DNA of 64,000 bases from DASQZT01 sp963728965 (GTDB taxonomy: Bacteria; Acidobacteriota; Terriglobia; Bryobacterales; Bryobacteraceae). This document shows positions 27,536 through 35,983 of the stretch, piece by piece. The notes below the pieces were generated by a model. That model did no database searches, was not told the origin of the DNA, and saw only the letters and a list, made by a program, of their open reading frames with translations. The stretch spans positions 744,001 to 808,000 of the forward strand of contig CAVSMH010000012.1 of the NCBI GenBank assembly GCA_963728965.1. The letters are read 5' to 3'. Position numbers and translations under genes: made by a program. Position 1 is the stretch's first letter. Each line of letters starts with the position of its first letter.

Positions 27536-28419
27536 AGAAACTGCGGGCCCGCGGCTGTCGCCAGCTCATCGTTCCGCGCCGCGAATATTACGATCTCACC
27601 CGCCCGGGGGATATCGAACTGCTCCTCGAACTGGAGCGCCCGCAGGTGGTCATCCACTGCGCGGCCCAGGTGGGCGGCATCGGCGCCAACCGCGCCCACC
27701 CCGGCAGCTTCTTCTACCACAACGCCATCATGGGCATTCAGCTCATCGAAGCATGCCGCCGCTACCAGGTGGAAAAAACCGTCCTGCTGGGCACCATCTG
27801 CGCCTACCCCAAGTTCACGCCCGTGCCTTTCCGTGAAGAGGACCTGTGGAGCGGGTACCCGGAAGAGACCAACGCGCCCTACGCCTTCGCCAAAAAAGCT
27901 CTCCTGGTGCAGGCGCAGGCCTATCGCCGCGAATACGGCATGAACGCCATCTTCCTGCTGCCGGTGAACCTGTACGGCCCGCGCGACAACTTCGATCCCG
28001 CGTCTTCGCACGTCATTCCGGCGCTCATCCGCAAGTGCCTGGAGGCGGTCGCCCGCGGCGACCGCGAAATCGTCTGCTGGGGCGACGGTTCCCCCACGCG
28101 CGAGTTCCTCTACGTGGAAGACTGCGCCGAGGGAGTCCTTGCGGCCGCCGAAAGCTACGATGGCGCCGAGCCGGTGAACCTGGGCAGCGGGCAGGAGATT
28201 TCGATTCGTGAGCTGGTCGCGACCATCGCCCGGCTCACCGGCTTCGACGGATCGATCGTGTGGGACACGGCCCAGCCCAACGGCCAGCCGCGCCGTTCGC
28301 TCGACGTGTCGCGCGCCCGCCGCGAGTTCGGTTTCCGGGCGCGCACGCCGTTTGACAAAGGGCTCCGCCAGACCATTGCCTGGTACCAGGCGGCGGTCCG
28401 GGAGAAAGTCACCGCATGA
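27469..28419 (+). CDS. NAD-dependent epimerase/reductase, GDP-L-fucose-synthase-like
   Basis: A 316-aa extended short-chain dehydrogenase. It has the Rossmann motif VTGGHGFLGSHL, the HCAAQVGGIGANRAHP stretch typical of GDP-L-fucose synthase, LGTICAYPKFTPVPF, and the catalytic Y-x3-K in PYAFAKKAL. The family converts GDP-4-keto-6-deoxy-mannose to GDP-L-fucose with NADPH. No GDP-mannose 4,6-dehydratase gene is in the window, so the nucleotide substrate is inferred. The stop shares ATGA with the next gene. Confidence 0.86.
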   Translation: MHLDNQRILVTGGHGFLGSHLVEKLRARGCRQLIVPRREYYDLTRPGDIELLLELERPQVVIHCAAQVGGIGANRAHPGSFFYHNAIMGIQLIEACRRYQVEKTVLLGTICAYPKFTPVPFREEDLWSGYPEETNAPYAFAKKALLVQAQAYRREYGMNAIFLLPVNLYGPRDNFDPASSHVIPALIRKCLEAVARGDREIVCWGDGSPTREFLYVEDCAEGVLAAAESYDGAEPVNLGSGQEISIRELVATIARLTGFDGSIVWDTAQPNGQPRRSLDVSRARREFGFRARTPFDKGLRQTIAWYQAAVREKVTA

Positions 28420-29327
28420 TCCTGCCGCTGGCGGCGGCGCTGGTCTCCTTCGCGCTCTCGCTGGTGCTGACGCCGCTCTGCCGCGACGTGGCGCTGCGCT
28501 GGGGCTGGGTAGACCATCCCGACCGGTCGCGGCGGGCGCATACCCGTCCCATTCCGCGCATCGGCGGCGTGCCGGTGCTGTTGGCCTGTGTGCTCTCGGT
28601 CGCGCTGGTGGCCGGCGCGTGGCCCGCAATGTCCACGCTGCTGCCGGCCCTGGCGGTGGTGTTCGCCTGCGGCCTCTACGACGATCTGTATGGGCTGAGC
28701 CCATGGCAGAAGCTGGTGGTCCAGACACTCGCCGCGGCACTGGCGAGTGCCGCCGGAGTCCGTATCGACCATGTGGGCGCTCACGCCATCCCGACGCTGT
28801 GGGGTGCGGGGCTCACCATCGTCTGGCTGGTGGCCTCCATGAATGCGCTGAACCTGGTGGACGGGGTGGATGGCCTGGCCGGAGGCGTGGGCTTCCTGGC
28901 GGCGCTGACGATCGTGACCAGCGCGCTGCTGCACGGCCATCTCGCACTGGCGCTCGCCGCCGCCCCGCTGGCCGGAGCGTTGTTCGGCTTCCTGCGCTAC
29001 AACTTCGCCCCGGCATCGATTTTCCTCGGCGATTGCGGAAGTCTCACCCTGGGGTTCCTGCTGGGGGCTTATGGCGTAATCTGGTCGCACAAGACCGACA
29101 CCCTGCTGGGCATGGCGGCGCCGCTGATGGCGCTCTCGATTCCGCTGTTGGACACGGTGGTGGCCATCGTGCGCCGCGCCTGGGGCGGCCAGCCGATCTT
29201 CCGCGGCGACCGCCGCCACATCCATCACCGTCTGCTCGACCGCGGCCTCACCCCCCGCGCCGTGGCCCTGCTGCTCTACGCCGTAAGCGGCGTGGGCGGT
29301 GTGCTCTCGCTGCTGGCCGGCCGCTAG
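28416..29327 (+). CDS. WecA/TagO-like undecaprenyl-phosphate sugar-1-phosphate transferase
   Basis: A 303-aa polytopic enzyme of the MraY/WecA superfamily, which attaches the first sugar phosphate to undecaprenyl phosphate. Motifs are ordered as expected: HTRPIPRIGGVPV, FACGLYDDLYGL (Asp pair), NALNLVDGVDGLAGG (catalytic DGxDGLA), FLGDCGSLTLG and GDRRHIHHRLLDRG. It is somewhat shorter than typical WecA at the C-terminus. Placed last in the operon, it probably starts synthesis of the repeat unit for this locus. Confidence 0.92.
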   Translation: MILPLAAALVSFALSLVLTPLCRDVALRWGWVDHPDRSRRAHTRPIPRIGGVPVLLACVLSVALVAGAWPAMSTLLPALAVVFACGLYDDLYGLSPWQKLVVQTLAAALASAAGVRIDHVGAHAIPTLWGAGLTIVWLVASMNALNLVDGVDGLAGGVGFLAALTIVTSALLHGHLALALAAAPLAGALFGFLRYNFAPASIFLGDCGSLTLGFLLGAYGVIWSHKTDTLLGMAAPLMALSIPLLDTVVAIVRRAWGGQPIFRGDRRHIHHRLLDRGLTPRAVALLLYAVSGVGGVLSLLAGR

Positions 29328-29419
29328 CGCGCCCGCCGCGGCCAGGTCTCCGTGGTCGCAGCCCGCCCGGCCACCGCTCGCGGTTGCGGCCGCCGATGCA
29401 GCGGCCTACCCTGAGGTGG

Positions 29420-30343
29420 ATGAGGATTCTTCTCGCTGTTCTCCTGGGGCTGTCCCTTTCCGCCCAGACCCCTCCGCCGCGGCCGAAAGTCTTCGGCGTT
29501 GCCCACTACTCCGTTTTCGTCAGCGACCTGGCTAAGGCGCGCGCCTTCTATGAGGACTTTCTCGGCTACCAGGAAGCCTTTACCCTGCCCAAGCCGGATG
29601 GCACGGTACAGATGGCCTTCCTCAAAATCAACGACCACCAGTACGTCGAGCTGGTCAATGAACCGAACCGCGGCGAAGGCCAGTTGAACGACCTCGGGCT
29701 CTATACCGACGATGTCGAGAAAATGCGGCAATACCTGGGCTCGCGCGGAACCAAAGTGCCGGACGAGGTGACCCAAAACCGGATTGGGAATCGGCAGATC
29801 GCGGTGGTCGATCCCGACGGCCATACCGTCGAGATCGTGCAATACCTGCCCCATAGCCGGACCGGCAACGATACCGGCAAGCACATGCCCGCCACGCGAA
29901 TTTCCGACCGCATGATGCACGCCGGAATCCTGGTCGGCAACCTCGCAGCGGCCGCCCGGTTTTATGGCGGAATTCTGGGCTGCCACGAGACGTGGCGTGG
30001 CAACAGCCTGACCAGCAAGACTTTGAACTGGGTCAATATGCGGGTCCCGGATGGCGACAATCACGTGGAGTTCATGCTCTACAAGGAACTCCCGCCGCCG
30101 GACCGGCGCGGCAGCCCGCATCATATTTGCCTGGTCGTGCCCGACATCCAAAAGGCCGTGGCGACGCTCGAAGCGCGGCCGGCCCGGAAGGCCTACCCGC
30201 GCGAGTTGAAGATCAACGTGGGGGTGGACAACAAGCGGCAGGTGGGCCTGTTCGATCCCGACGGCACGCGTGTGGAGATGATGGAGATCGACACCATCGA
30301 TGGCAAGCCCGCGCCGTCTTCCACCATGCCGCCGCCGCGGTAG
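29420..30343 (+). CDS. Secreted protein with two VOC (glyoxalase-fold) domains
   Basis: A 307-aa protein with a signal peptide (MRILLAVLLGLSLSAQTPPP) and two VOC modules. The first (about 27-145) runs FGVAHYSVFVSDLAKARAFY to VVDPDGHTVEIVQYL. The second (about 165-290) runs HAGILVGNLAAAARFYGGIL to GLFDPDGTRVEMMEID. His and Glu residues at metal positions are visible in both (VAHYS/VEIVQ; MHAGI/VEMME). VOC enzymes include dioxygenases and lyases; a secreted double module has no clear substrate. It is not linked to the EPS operon by overlap (92-bp gap). Confidence 0.82.
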   Translation: MRILLAVLLGLSLSAQTPPPRPKVFGVAHYSVFVSDLAKARAFYEDFLGYQEAFTLPKPDGTVQMAFLKINDHQYVELVNEPNRGEGQLNDLGLYTDDVEKMRQYLGSRGTKVPDEVTQNRIGNRQIAVVDPDGHTVEIVQYLPHSRTGNDTGKHMPATRISDRMMHAGILVGNLAAAARFYGGILGCHETWRGNSLTSKTLNWVNMRVPDGDNHVEFMLYKELPPPDRRGSPHHICLVVPDIQKAVATLEARPARKAYPRELKINVGVDNKRQVGLFDPDGTRVEMMEIDTIDGKPAPSSTMPPPR

Positions 30344-30417
30344 GGAACTCGCGCCGTCCGTTTCTCCCGGGCCGCGATGCGCCGCGTGCTAGACTGAGAG
30401 GCAACGCAGATCCAGCC

Positions 30418-31350
30418 ATGAAAGTCCTTAGTGCTCTTTTACTTGCCAGTGTTGCGTCGGTATGGGCGCAGACCCCCAAAGTGCCCCCGCCGGCCCCCGC
30501 GCCGGCCCCCGCCGCGCAGGCCCTTCCCGACCTGCCCGAAGAGACCGTGATCGCCATCTTCGACGACGGCACGAAGTTCACCATGGGGGATTTCAGGAAA
30601 ATCTACGCCGTACTGCCGCCGCAGAACCAGCAGATGGCCCTCCGCGATCGCAAGCTGTTCCTTCAGCAGTGGGCCTTCATGCGCAAGCTGGCCCAAATGG
30701 CCGAACAGCAGAAGCTCGACCAGGTCAGCCCGCATCGCGAGGCGGTGGAGTATTACCGCATGATGGTCCTCAGCCAGGCGGAACTGAGCGAGGCCGTGAA
30801 CATGGTCACCGTCGAACCCAACGCCATCGTGAATTACTACGACGCCAATAAGGAAAAGTACAAGCAGGTCAAGGTCAAAGCCATTTACATTGCTTTCGCG
30901 AGCCAGCCCGCCTCCGGCGGCAAAAAACCCCTGACTGAAGAGCAGGCCAAAGCCAAAGCCGCGAAACTGCTCGCCCAGATCCGCGCCGGCGCCGACTTCG
31001 TCAAAATGGTCAGGGAAAACTCCGACGACGACACCTCCCGCAACAAGGATGGCGATTTCGCCACCCTCCGTCCTGCCGATAATGTCCCCGATGCCGTGCG
31101 CACCGCCGTCTTCAGCCTCAAACCGGGCGAAGTCAGCGAGCCGGTGCGCCAGCCCAACGGATACTATCTCCTCAAGGCCGACCAGGTCACCTACCGGCCG
31201 CTCTCGCAGGTTCGTGACGAGATCTTCTCCGAACTCAAGCAGCAGAAGTACGCCAAGTGGCTCGAGGAGACCAACCGCAAGACCCAGGTGCAGTTCACCA
31301 GCCCCGAGTTCCTGGGCCTGAAGCCCGCGATCCTCGCGCCGGCAAAGTAA
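30418..31350 (+). CDS. Secreted parvulin-type peptidyl-prolyl isomerase (PpiC/SurA-like)
   Basis: A 310-aa protein. A signal peptide (MKVLSALLLASVASVWAQ) precedes a Pro/Ala-rich linker. A SurA_N-like helical segment follows (about 50-150), then a parvulin PPIase domain (about 150-265: QVKVKAIYIAFASQP, FVKMVRENSDDDTSRNKDGD, FSLKPGEVSEPVRQPNGYYL). The GDF...L...P...V.....SLKPGEVSEPV pattern is diagnostic. It likely assists folding of exported proteins. It follows the VOC gene by 74 bp. Confidence 0.9.
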   Translation: MKVLSALLLASVASVWAQTPKVPPPAPAPAPAAQALPDLPEETVIAIFDDGTKFTMGDFRKIYAVLPPQNQQMALRDRKLFLQQWAFMRKLAQMAEQQKLDQVSPHREAVEYYRMMVLSQAELSEAVNMVTVEPNAIVNYYDANKEKYKQVKVKAIYIAFASQPASGGKKPLTEEQAKAKAAKLLAQIRAGADFVKMVRENSDDDTSRNKDGDFATLRPADNVPDAVRTAVFSLKPGEVSEPVRQPNGYYLLKADQVTYRPLSQVRDEIFSELKQQKYAKWLEETNRKTQVQFTSPEFLGLKPAILAPAK

Positions 31351-31537
31351 CCCCCTCCGCCCCGGCCAGGCGACCCCTTCCCTGCCGCGTAACCGCCCGC
31401 GCCGGGCCATTGCGTACACTTCCCCCACCCGCCGGGAAGACGAATTGCTCCACATCCTGGGTCATGTACACCCTTCGCGGATGCCGTGCGCTTGCCTCCG
31501 CCCTGCGCGTCCCGGTCATGCCTCGGACGGCCCCGAG

Positions 31538-32836
31538 ATGAAACGCTCCGCCGGACGCGCCGCGCACCACCCGCCGCAACATTTCCTCTTTGCCACCGGC
31601 ATCGAAAACAGCTACCCCGTCGTGTCCGCCGGGGACGGGCGCCTCCGCCGGGTGGACGAAATGGAAAAGTGCGGCCACTACCGCCGGTGGAAGGAAGATT
31701 TTCACCTCGTCAAACAGCTCGGCCTGGAGTACCTGCGCTATGGCCCGCCCTACTATCGGGAACACCTCGGCCCCGGCCGCTACCAGTGGGATTTTGCGGA
31801 TCAGACCTATGCCGAGCTCCGCCGCCTGGGTATCCGCACCATTACCGACCTCTGCCACTTCGGCGTGCCCGACTGGGTCGGCAGCTTCCAGAATCCCGAC
31901 TGGCCGGAACTGTTTGCCGGGTACGCCGCGGCTTTCGCCCGCCGCTTTCCCTGGGTCCGCTTCTATACCCCCATCAACGAGATCTTCGTCACCGCCAGTT
32001 TTTCCGGCCAGCATGGCTGGTGGAACGAATGCCTCCGCTCTGATGGTGCCTTTGTCACCGCCCTGAAGCATCTGGCCAAAGCCAACCTCCTGGCCGAAGA
32101 GGCCATTCTCCAGGTGCAGCCCGACGCATTGTTCATTCAGAGCGAGTCGTCCGAGTACTTCCACGCCGCCGAACCAGCCGCCCATGGCCGGGCCGCGGCC
32201 TTCAATCATAAGCGCTTCCTCTCCCTGGACCTGTCCTATGGACACGACGTCCGCGGCATCATGTACGAGTACCTCATGGATAACGGCATGAGCCGCGACC
32301 AGTACCACTGGTTCCTGCAACACGCCGCCAGGCTCCGGCCCCACTGTGTCATGGGCAATGACTACTACATCACCAACGAACACCTCGTTCCCGGCCACGG
32401 CGACCTTCAGCCGTCCGGCGAGATCTTCGGCTACTACGTCATCACCCGCCAGTATTACGAGCGCTACCACCTGCCCGTCATGCACACCGAAACCAACCTG
32501 GGCGACGCCGAGCGCGCCCCGGCATGGCTCTGGAAGGAATGGGCCAACATGGTCCGCCTCAAAGACGATGGCGTCCCCATCGTAGGTTTCACCTGGTACA
32601 GCCTGACCGACCAGGTGGACTGGGACACCTTGCTGCGCGAGGAGAACGGCCACGTCAACCCTCTGGGTCTCTACGATCTGGACCGGGAAATCCGGCCGGT
32701 GGGCAAGGCCTACCGTCAACTGGTCGAACAGTGGCGCCACATCCTGCCCACCGAAAGCCTCTGCCTCCACCACATCGAGCCGGAGGAGTACGAGACGCCG
32801 GACAAAGAGCTGCTGACCTGGGGCGGCGACGATTAG
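31538..32836 (+). CDS. Glycoside hydrolase, family 1-like
   Basis: A 432-aa (beta/alpha)8 hydrolase-like protein. It has a GH1-type start (FLFATGIENSYPVVS), the acid/base region FYTPINEIFVTA, and a candidate nucleophile in PVMHTETNLGD. The ITDLCHFGVPDWVG and GNDYYITNEHL segments also fit clan GH-A. No signal peptide is seen from ATG 31538; the frame is open to 31445 but that part is low-complexity. The nucleophile motif departs from the usual TENG, so the family call is cautious. Confidence 0.75.
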   Translation: MKRSAGRAAHHPPQHFLFATGIENSYPVVSAGDGRLRRVDEMEKCGHYRRWKEDFHLVKQLGLEYLRYGPPYYREHLGPGRYQWDFADQTYAELRRLGIRTITDLCHFGVPDWVGSFQNPDWPELFAGYAAAFARRFPWVRFYTPINEIFVTASFSGQHGWWNECLRSDGAFVTALKHLAKANLLAEEAILQVQPDALFIQSESSEYFHAAEPAAHGRAAAFNHKRFLSLDLSYGHDVRGIMYEYLMDNGMSRDQYHWFLQHAARLRPHCVMGNDYYITNEHLVPGHGDLQPSGEIFGYYVITRQYYERYHLPVMHTETNLGDAERAPAWLWKEWANMVRLKDDGVPIVGFTWYSLTDQVDWDTLLREENGHVNPLGLYDLDREIRPVGKAYRQLVEQWRHILPTESLCLHHIEPEEYETPDKELLTWGGDD

Positions 32837-32880
32837 CGCTCCCCGACTAAAGAATACCCTTCCTGCGGCCGATGAATTAC

Positions 32881-33019
32881 CTAGCAGGTTGCTGAAAAAG
32901 GGTATTTCGATGCCCGAAAGCACCCAATGTCTCGCTCCGTCAAACGTAGAATCAACAGTTTGCGGCTGTTGGTAAGTGCCATTCTAAGTAGTCCGGGGAC
33001 TTTTTCAGCAGCCTGCTAG
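32881..33019. mobile_element. 139-bp MITE-like element with 20-bp terminal inverted repeats
   Basis: The left end CTAGCAGGTTGCTGAAAAAG (32881-32900) and the reverse complement of the right end (33000-33019) match at 19 of 20 positions. The 99-bp interior has no coding potential and is A+T richer than its surroundings. Ends of this kind (AGCAGG.TGCTGAAAAAG) are typical of insertion-sequence termini, so this looks like a non-autonomous derivative moved by an IS transposase elsewhere. The outer CTAG is self-complementary and could be the target site or part of the repeat. Confidence 0.8.
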
Positions 33020-33035
33020 GGGCGCGAGACTGTGC

Positions 33036-33293
33036 ATGAGCCGCCCCGGAGGGAATACGTCGTTGCTGACATTGGACTGCAAGGATCTCCGGTGCCCGAT
33101 GCCGATCGTCCGGATCAGCCAGGCGGTGAAGAACATGGCCCCCGGGGCCCGGCTCGCCATTGAAGCGCGCGATCCGGCGTTCCAGGCCGATCTCGAAGCC
33201 TGGCTCCGGCACTTGGGCCACCATCTGGTGGAATTCCAGGATGGGCCGGTGCAAAGGGCGGTCATCGAGAAGCGGGGTGGAACGGATGCCTGA
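33036..33293 (+). CDS. TusA-like sulfur-carrier protein
   Basis: An 85-aa TusA/YeeD-type protein. LTLDCKDLRCPMPIVRIS has the CPxP motif with Cys20 as the persulfide carrier, and RLAIEARDPAFQADLEAWL continues the fold. TusA proteins pass sulfane sulfur between enzymes. It is the first gene of a five-gene run (TusA, two DsrE-like, kinase, MBL) and its end overlaps the next start by 8 bp. The start lies 16 bp after the MITE. Confidence 0.87.
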   Translation: MSRPGGNTSLLTLDCKDLRCPMPIVRISQAVKNMAPGARLAIEARDPAFQADLEAWLRHLGHHLVEFQDGPVQRAVIEKRGGTDA

Positions 33294-33858
33294 TGCCGAA
33301 CTGGCAGTGCCCGCCGATGCCGCCACCCATGCCAGGCTCGACCAGTTCGAACTCCGCCTCGCCGGGCTGTCGCGCTCGGTCAACGATTCGCGCAACGCGC
33401 TTACCATCGTGGCCTTCAGCGGCGACCTGGACAAACTGGCAGCGGCCTTCATGCTGGCCACCGGCGCCGCCGCCATGGGAATGCGCGTGGTGATTTTCTT
33501 TACCTTCTGGGCGCTGCCGGCGTTGAAACAACAAACGCGGTTTCGCGGCAAAGCACCGCTCGACAAGTTGCTGACCGCGATGCAGCCGTCCGGTCCCTCC
33601 AATCTCGGCGTTTCCCGCTGGAATCTGTTCGGTCTCGGCGCGCTCCTCCTTCGCCGCCTCATGCGGAAGCGAAAAATCGAGCCCTTAGCCAACCTGATCG
33701 ATCTGGCTCGCCAGGAAGGGGTCCGGATGGTGGCGTGCACCACGTCCATGGAGCTCATGGCCATTACCAGGGAGGAACTGGTGAAGGGTGTGGAAATGGG
33801 AGGCGTGGCCACCTGTCTCGATGCCGCCTCTCTTTCCGGAGTCACCCTGTTTATTTGA
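33286..33858 (+). CDS. DsrE/DsrF-like (DrsE_2) protein
   Basis: A 190-aa protein of the DsrE-like peroxiredoxin/DrsE_2 group. The segments LTIVAFSGDLDKLAAAFMLA, VVIFFTFWALPALKQQ, and VRMVACTTSMELMAITREEL are characteristic, with the reactive-type Cys in VACTTSMELM. The family is found with TusA in sulfur relay or sulfide-response operons. It overlaps the TusA-like gene by 8 bp and precedes another DsrE-type gene by 9 bp. Confidence 0.82.
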   Translation: MPDAELAVPADAATHARLDQFELRLAGLSRSVNDSRNALTIVAFSGDLDKLAAAFMLATGAAAMGMRVVIFFTFWALPALKQQTRFRGKAPLDKLLTAMQPSGPSNLGVSRWNLFGLGALLLRRLMRKRKIEPLANLIDLARQEGVRMVACTTSMELMAITREELVKGVEMGGVATCLDAASLSGVTLFI

Positions 33859-33867
33859 AGAGGAACC

Positions 33868-34251
33868 ATGTCAGATACAGCCGGGCTCCAGATCATCATC
33901 GTCTCCGGGCCGGAGGACGCTCCCCGTGCTACCCTCGGATTTTCAGTGGCCGCTGCCGCGGCGGCTTGCGGCACGCCCGTTACTCTCTTCCTGGCCATGA
34001 ACGGCACCCGTTGGGCTTTGCGGTCGGAAGGCAACCAGTCTGCCGTACCCGGATTTCAGCCGATTGCGCAACTGCTCGACCTCATCCTGGCCGGCGGCGG
34101 CCGGGTCGAGGTCTGTTCCAACTGCCTCCAGGGGCTCTGCTCGGACTCCGCCGTTTGCGGACCTCGTTCCGACCATCGGCCGGGCGTCGTTCCCGGCGGT
34201 ATGGCTGCGCTTGCAGTGCGCATGGCCAAGGCGTCTACGGTGACGTTTTGA
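33868..34251 (+). CDS. DsrE family protein
   Basis: A 127-aa DsrE-fold protein: LQIIIVSGPEDAPRATLGFS at the N-terminus, VTLFLAMNGTRWAL, and a Cys-rich loop RVEVCSNCLQGLCSDSAVC. The Cys pair in CSNC occupies the position of the active Cys in DsrE proteins. It probably receives or hands on sulfur together with the two upstream proteins. An AGAGGAACC ribosome binding site precedes the ATG. One base separates its stop from the kinase ATG. Confidence 0.8.
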   Translation: MSDTAGLQIIIVSGPEDAPRATLGFSVAAAAAACGTPVTLFLAMNGTRWALRSEGNQSAVPGFQPIAQLLDLILAGGGRVEVCSNCLQGLCSDSAVCGPRSDHRPGVVPGGMAALAVRMAKASTVTF

Positions 34252-34252
34252 T

Positions 34253-35983
34253 ATGACCCTCGCCTGCGACATCTCCGCACCCGCTGACCTGCGCGACGAA
34301 GTCAGCCGCTTGCGCGAAGAGAATCAGCGGCTTCGCCTGCAGGCGGAAAAGATCGCCGTGGCCAACGCCTACGCCGCCGAAGTGGTGGTGGAACTCGAGT
34401 CCGCGCGCGCCGCCCTCGAAGAAAAAGGAAATCACCTCAAGACCCTTTTTGAGTCGCTCCCCGTGGGTCTCATCACGATCGACCCGCAAGACCACCGCAT
34501 TCTCGATCTCAATGCCCACGCCGAGAGTCTGATCGGCAGTCCGCGCCAATCCGTCATCGGCCAGCCTTGCGGCACCGTGATCTGTCCGGGTGGCCAGGGA
34601 CTCTGCCCGATCACCGATCTCGGCCAGCACATGGACCATTCCGAGCGCATCCTTCTCGCCGTGGGCGGCGAACAGATTCCCGTCTTGAAGAGCGTCTTTC
34701 CGGTGCTCCGCAACGGCGTGCCGGTGCTGATCGAAAGCTTCGTCGATCTGCGCGACCGCAAGTGCGCCGAAGAACAGATGCGGCGCGCCAAGGAGGCCGC
34801 CGAAGAGGCCAGCCGTTCCAAAAGCGAATTTCTGGCCAACATGAGCCATGAGATCCGCACACCCCTGAACGGCATCATCGGCATGACCGAACTGGCGCTC
34901 GATACCGGCCTTACCGATGAGCAGAGGGAGTGGCTCACCATGGTCAAATCCTCGGCCGATTCCCTGCTCGAGATCATCAACGACATCCTCGACTGTTCCA
35001 AGCTGGAGGCCGGCAAGCTGGAACTGGAGTCGATCGAGTTCGATCCCCGGAAGCTGTTGCACGAAACCGTGAAGCCGTTTGAAGCGCACTCCCGCAGGAA
35101 GGGGCTGCGGCTCCACTATGAAGTGAGTCCGGCGGTACCCGGTATTCTCGTAGGCGACCCGAGCCGTCTGCGCCAGATTCTCGTAAACCTGATCGGCAAC
35201 GCCTTGAAATTTACCGAGGAGGGCGAGGTGGCGGTGCGCGCTACTCCCGCCTGGTCCTCCGACGGGCGGGCGTTGGTCCACTTCAGCGTTCGTGATACCG
35301 GAATCGGGATACCGGTCGCCAAACAGGCGGCTATCTTCGAAGCGTTCAATCAGGCCGACGGTACGATCACACGACGTTATGGAGGTACCGGCCTGGGGCT
35401 GACCATCTCCCGCGCCCTGGTCCGCCGAATGGGGGGCGAAATCTGGTTGGAGAGCAAGGTCGGCGGCGGAACCAATTTCCACTTTACGGCCGGCTTCGGC
35501 ATTTCGGATCGGCAGCAGCCGGGTCCCACCCCCACTCCTCGCTCGTCGTCGGCCGCCGGCACGCCGCTGCGCATCCTGGTGGCGGAAGACAATACCGTCA
35601 ATCAGAAAGTCGTGGTGGGCATCCTCCGGAAGAACGGCCACTCCCCCGCCACCGCCGCCAACGGCCGCGAGGCCGTCGACCGGCTGCTTGCCGAGCCCTT
35701 CGACCTGGTCCTCATGGACGCACAGATGCCGGAGATGGATGGGTTTCAAGCCACTGCCGCCATTCGCGAACGGGAAAAGACCGCGGGCCGCCACGTGCCC
35801 ATCATCGCCCTCACGGCACACGCCATGAAGGGCGATCGCGAGCGCTGCCTCGAGGCCGGCATGGACGGCTATGTCGCCAAACCCATTCGCGCCCGCGAAC
35901 TGCTCGATCTCATCCAGGCGTTGCGGCCGGCCACCTCCGTGCTGGGCGCATCCACTCCTCCGCATTGTGCATCATTAGAGTAG
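34253..35983 (+). CDS. Hybrid histidine kinase/response regulator with Cys-rich PAS domain
   Basis: A 576-aa cytoplasmic kinase without membrane segments. It contains an N-terminal coiled coil (~12-60), a PAS domain (~62-170), HisKA with His199 (NMSHEIRTPLNG), HATPase (N box LIGNALKF, DTGIGIP, GGTGLGL) and a receiver domain with phospho-acceptor Asp489 (LVLMDAQMPEMDG). The PAS carries Cys106, Cys111 and Cys118 (C-x4-C-x6-C) ahead of DLGQHMDHSER, a form that could bind metal or sense thiol/redox state. The gene follows three sulfur-transfer genes with 1 bp spacing, suggesting that it senses their chemistry. No separate output regulator lies next to it. Confidence 0.9.
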   Translation: MTLACDISAPADLRDEVSRLREENQRLRLQAEKIAVANAYAAEVVVELESARAALEEKGNHLKTLFESLPVGLITIDPQDHRILDLNAHAESLIGSPRQSVIGQPCGTVICPGGQGLCPITDLGQHMDHSERILLAVGGEQIPVLKSVFPVLRNGVPVLIESFVDLRDRKCAEEQMRRAKEAAEEASRSKSEFLANMSHEIRTPLNGIIGMTELALDTGLTDEQREWLTMVKSSADSLLEIINDILDCSKLEAGKLELESIEFDPRKLLHETVKPFEAHSRRKGLRLHYEVSPAVPGILVGDPSRLRQILVNLIGNALKFTEEGEVAVRATPAWSSDGRALVHFSVRDTGIGIPVAKQAAIFEAFNQADGTITRRYGGTGLGLTISRALVRRMGGEIWLESKVGGGTNFHFTAGFGISDRQQPGPTPTPRSSSAAGTPLRILVAEDNTVNQKVVVGILRKNGHSPATAANGREAVDRLLAEPFDLVLMDAQMPEMDGFQATAAIREREKTAGRHVPIIALTAHAMKGDRERCLEAGMDGYVAKPIRARELLDLIQALRPATSVLGASTPPHCASLE

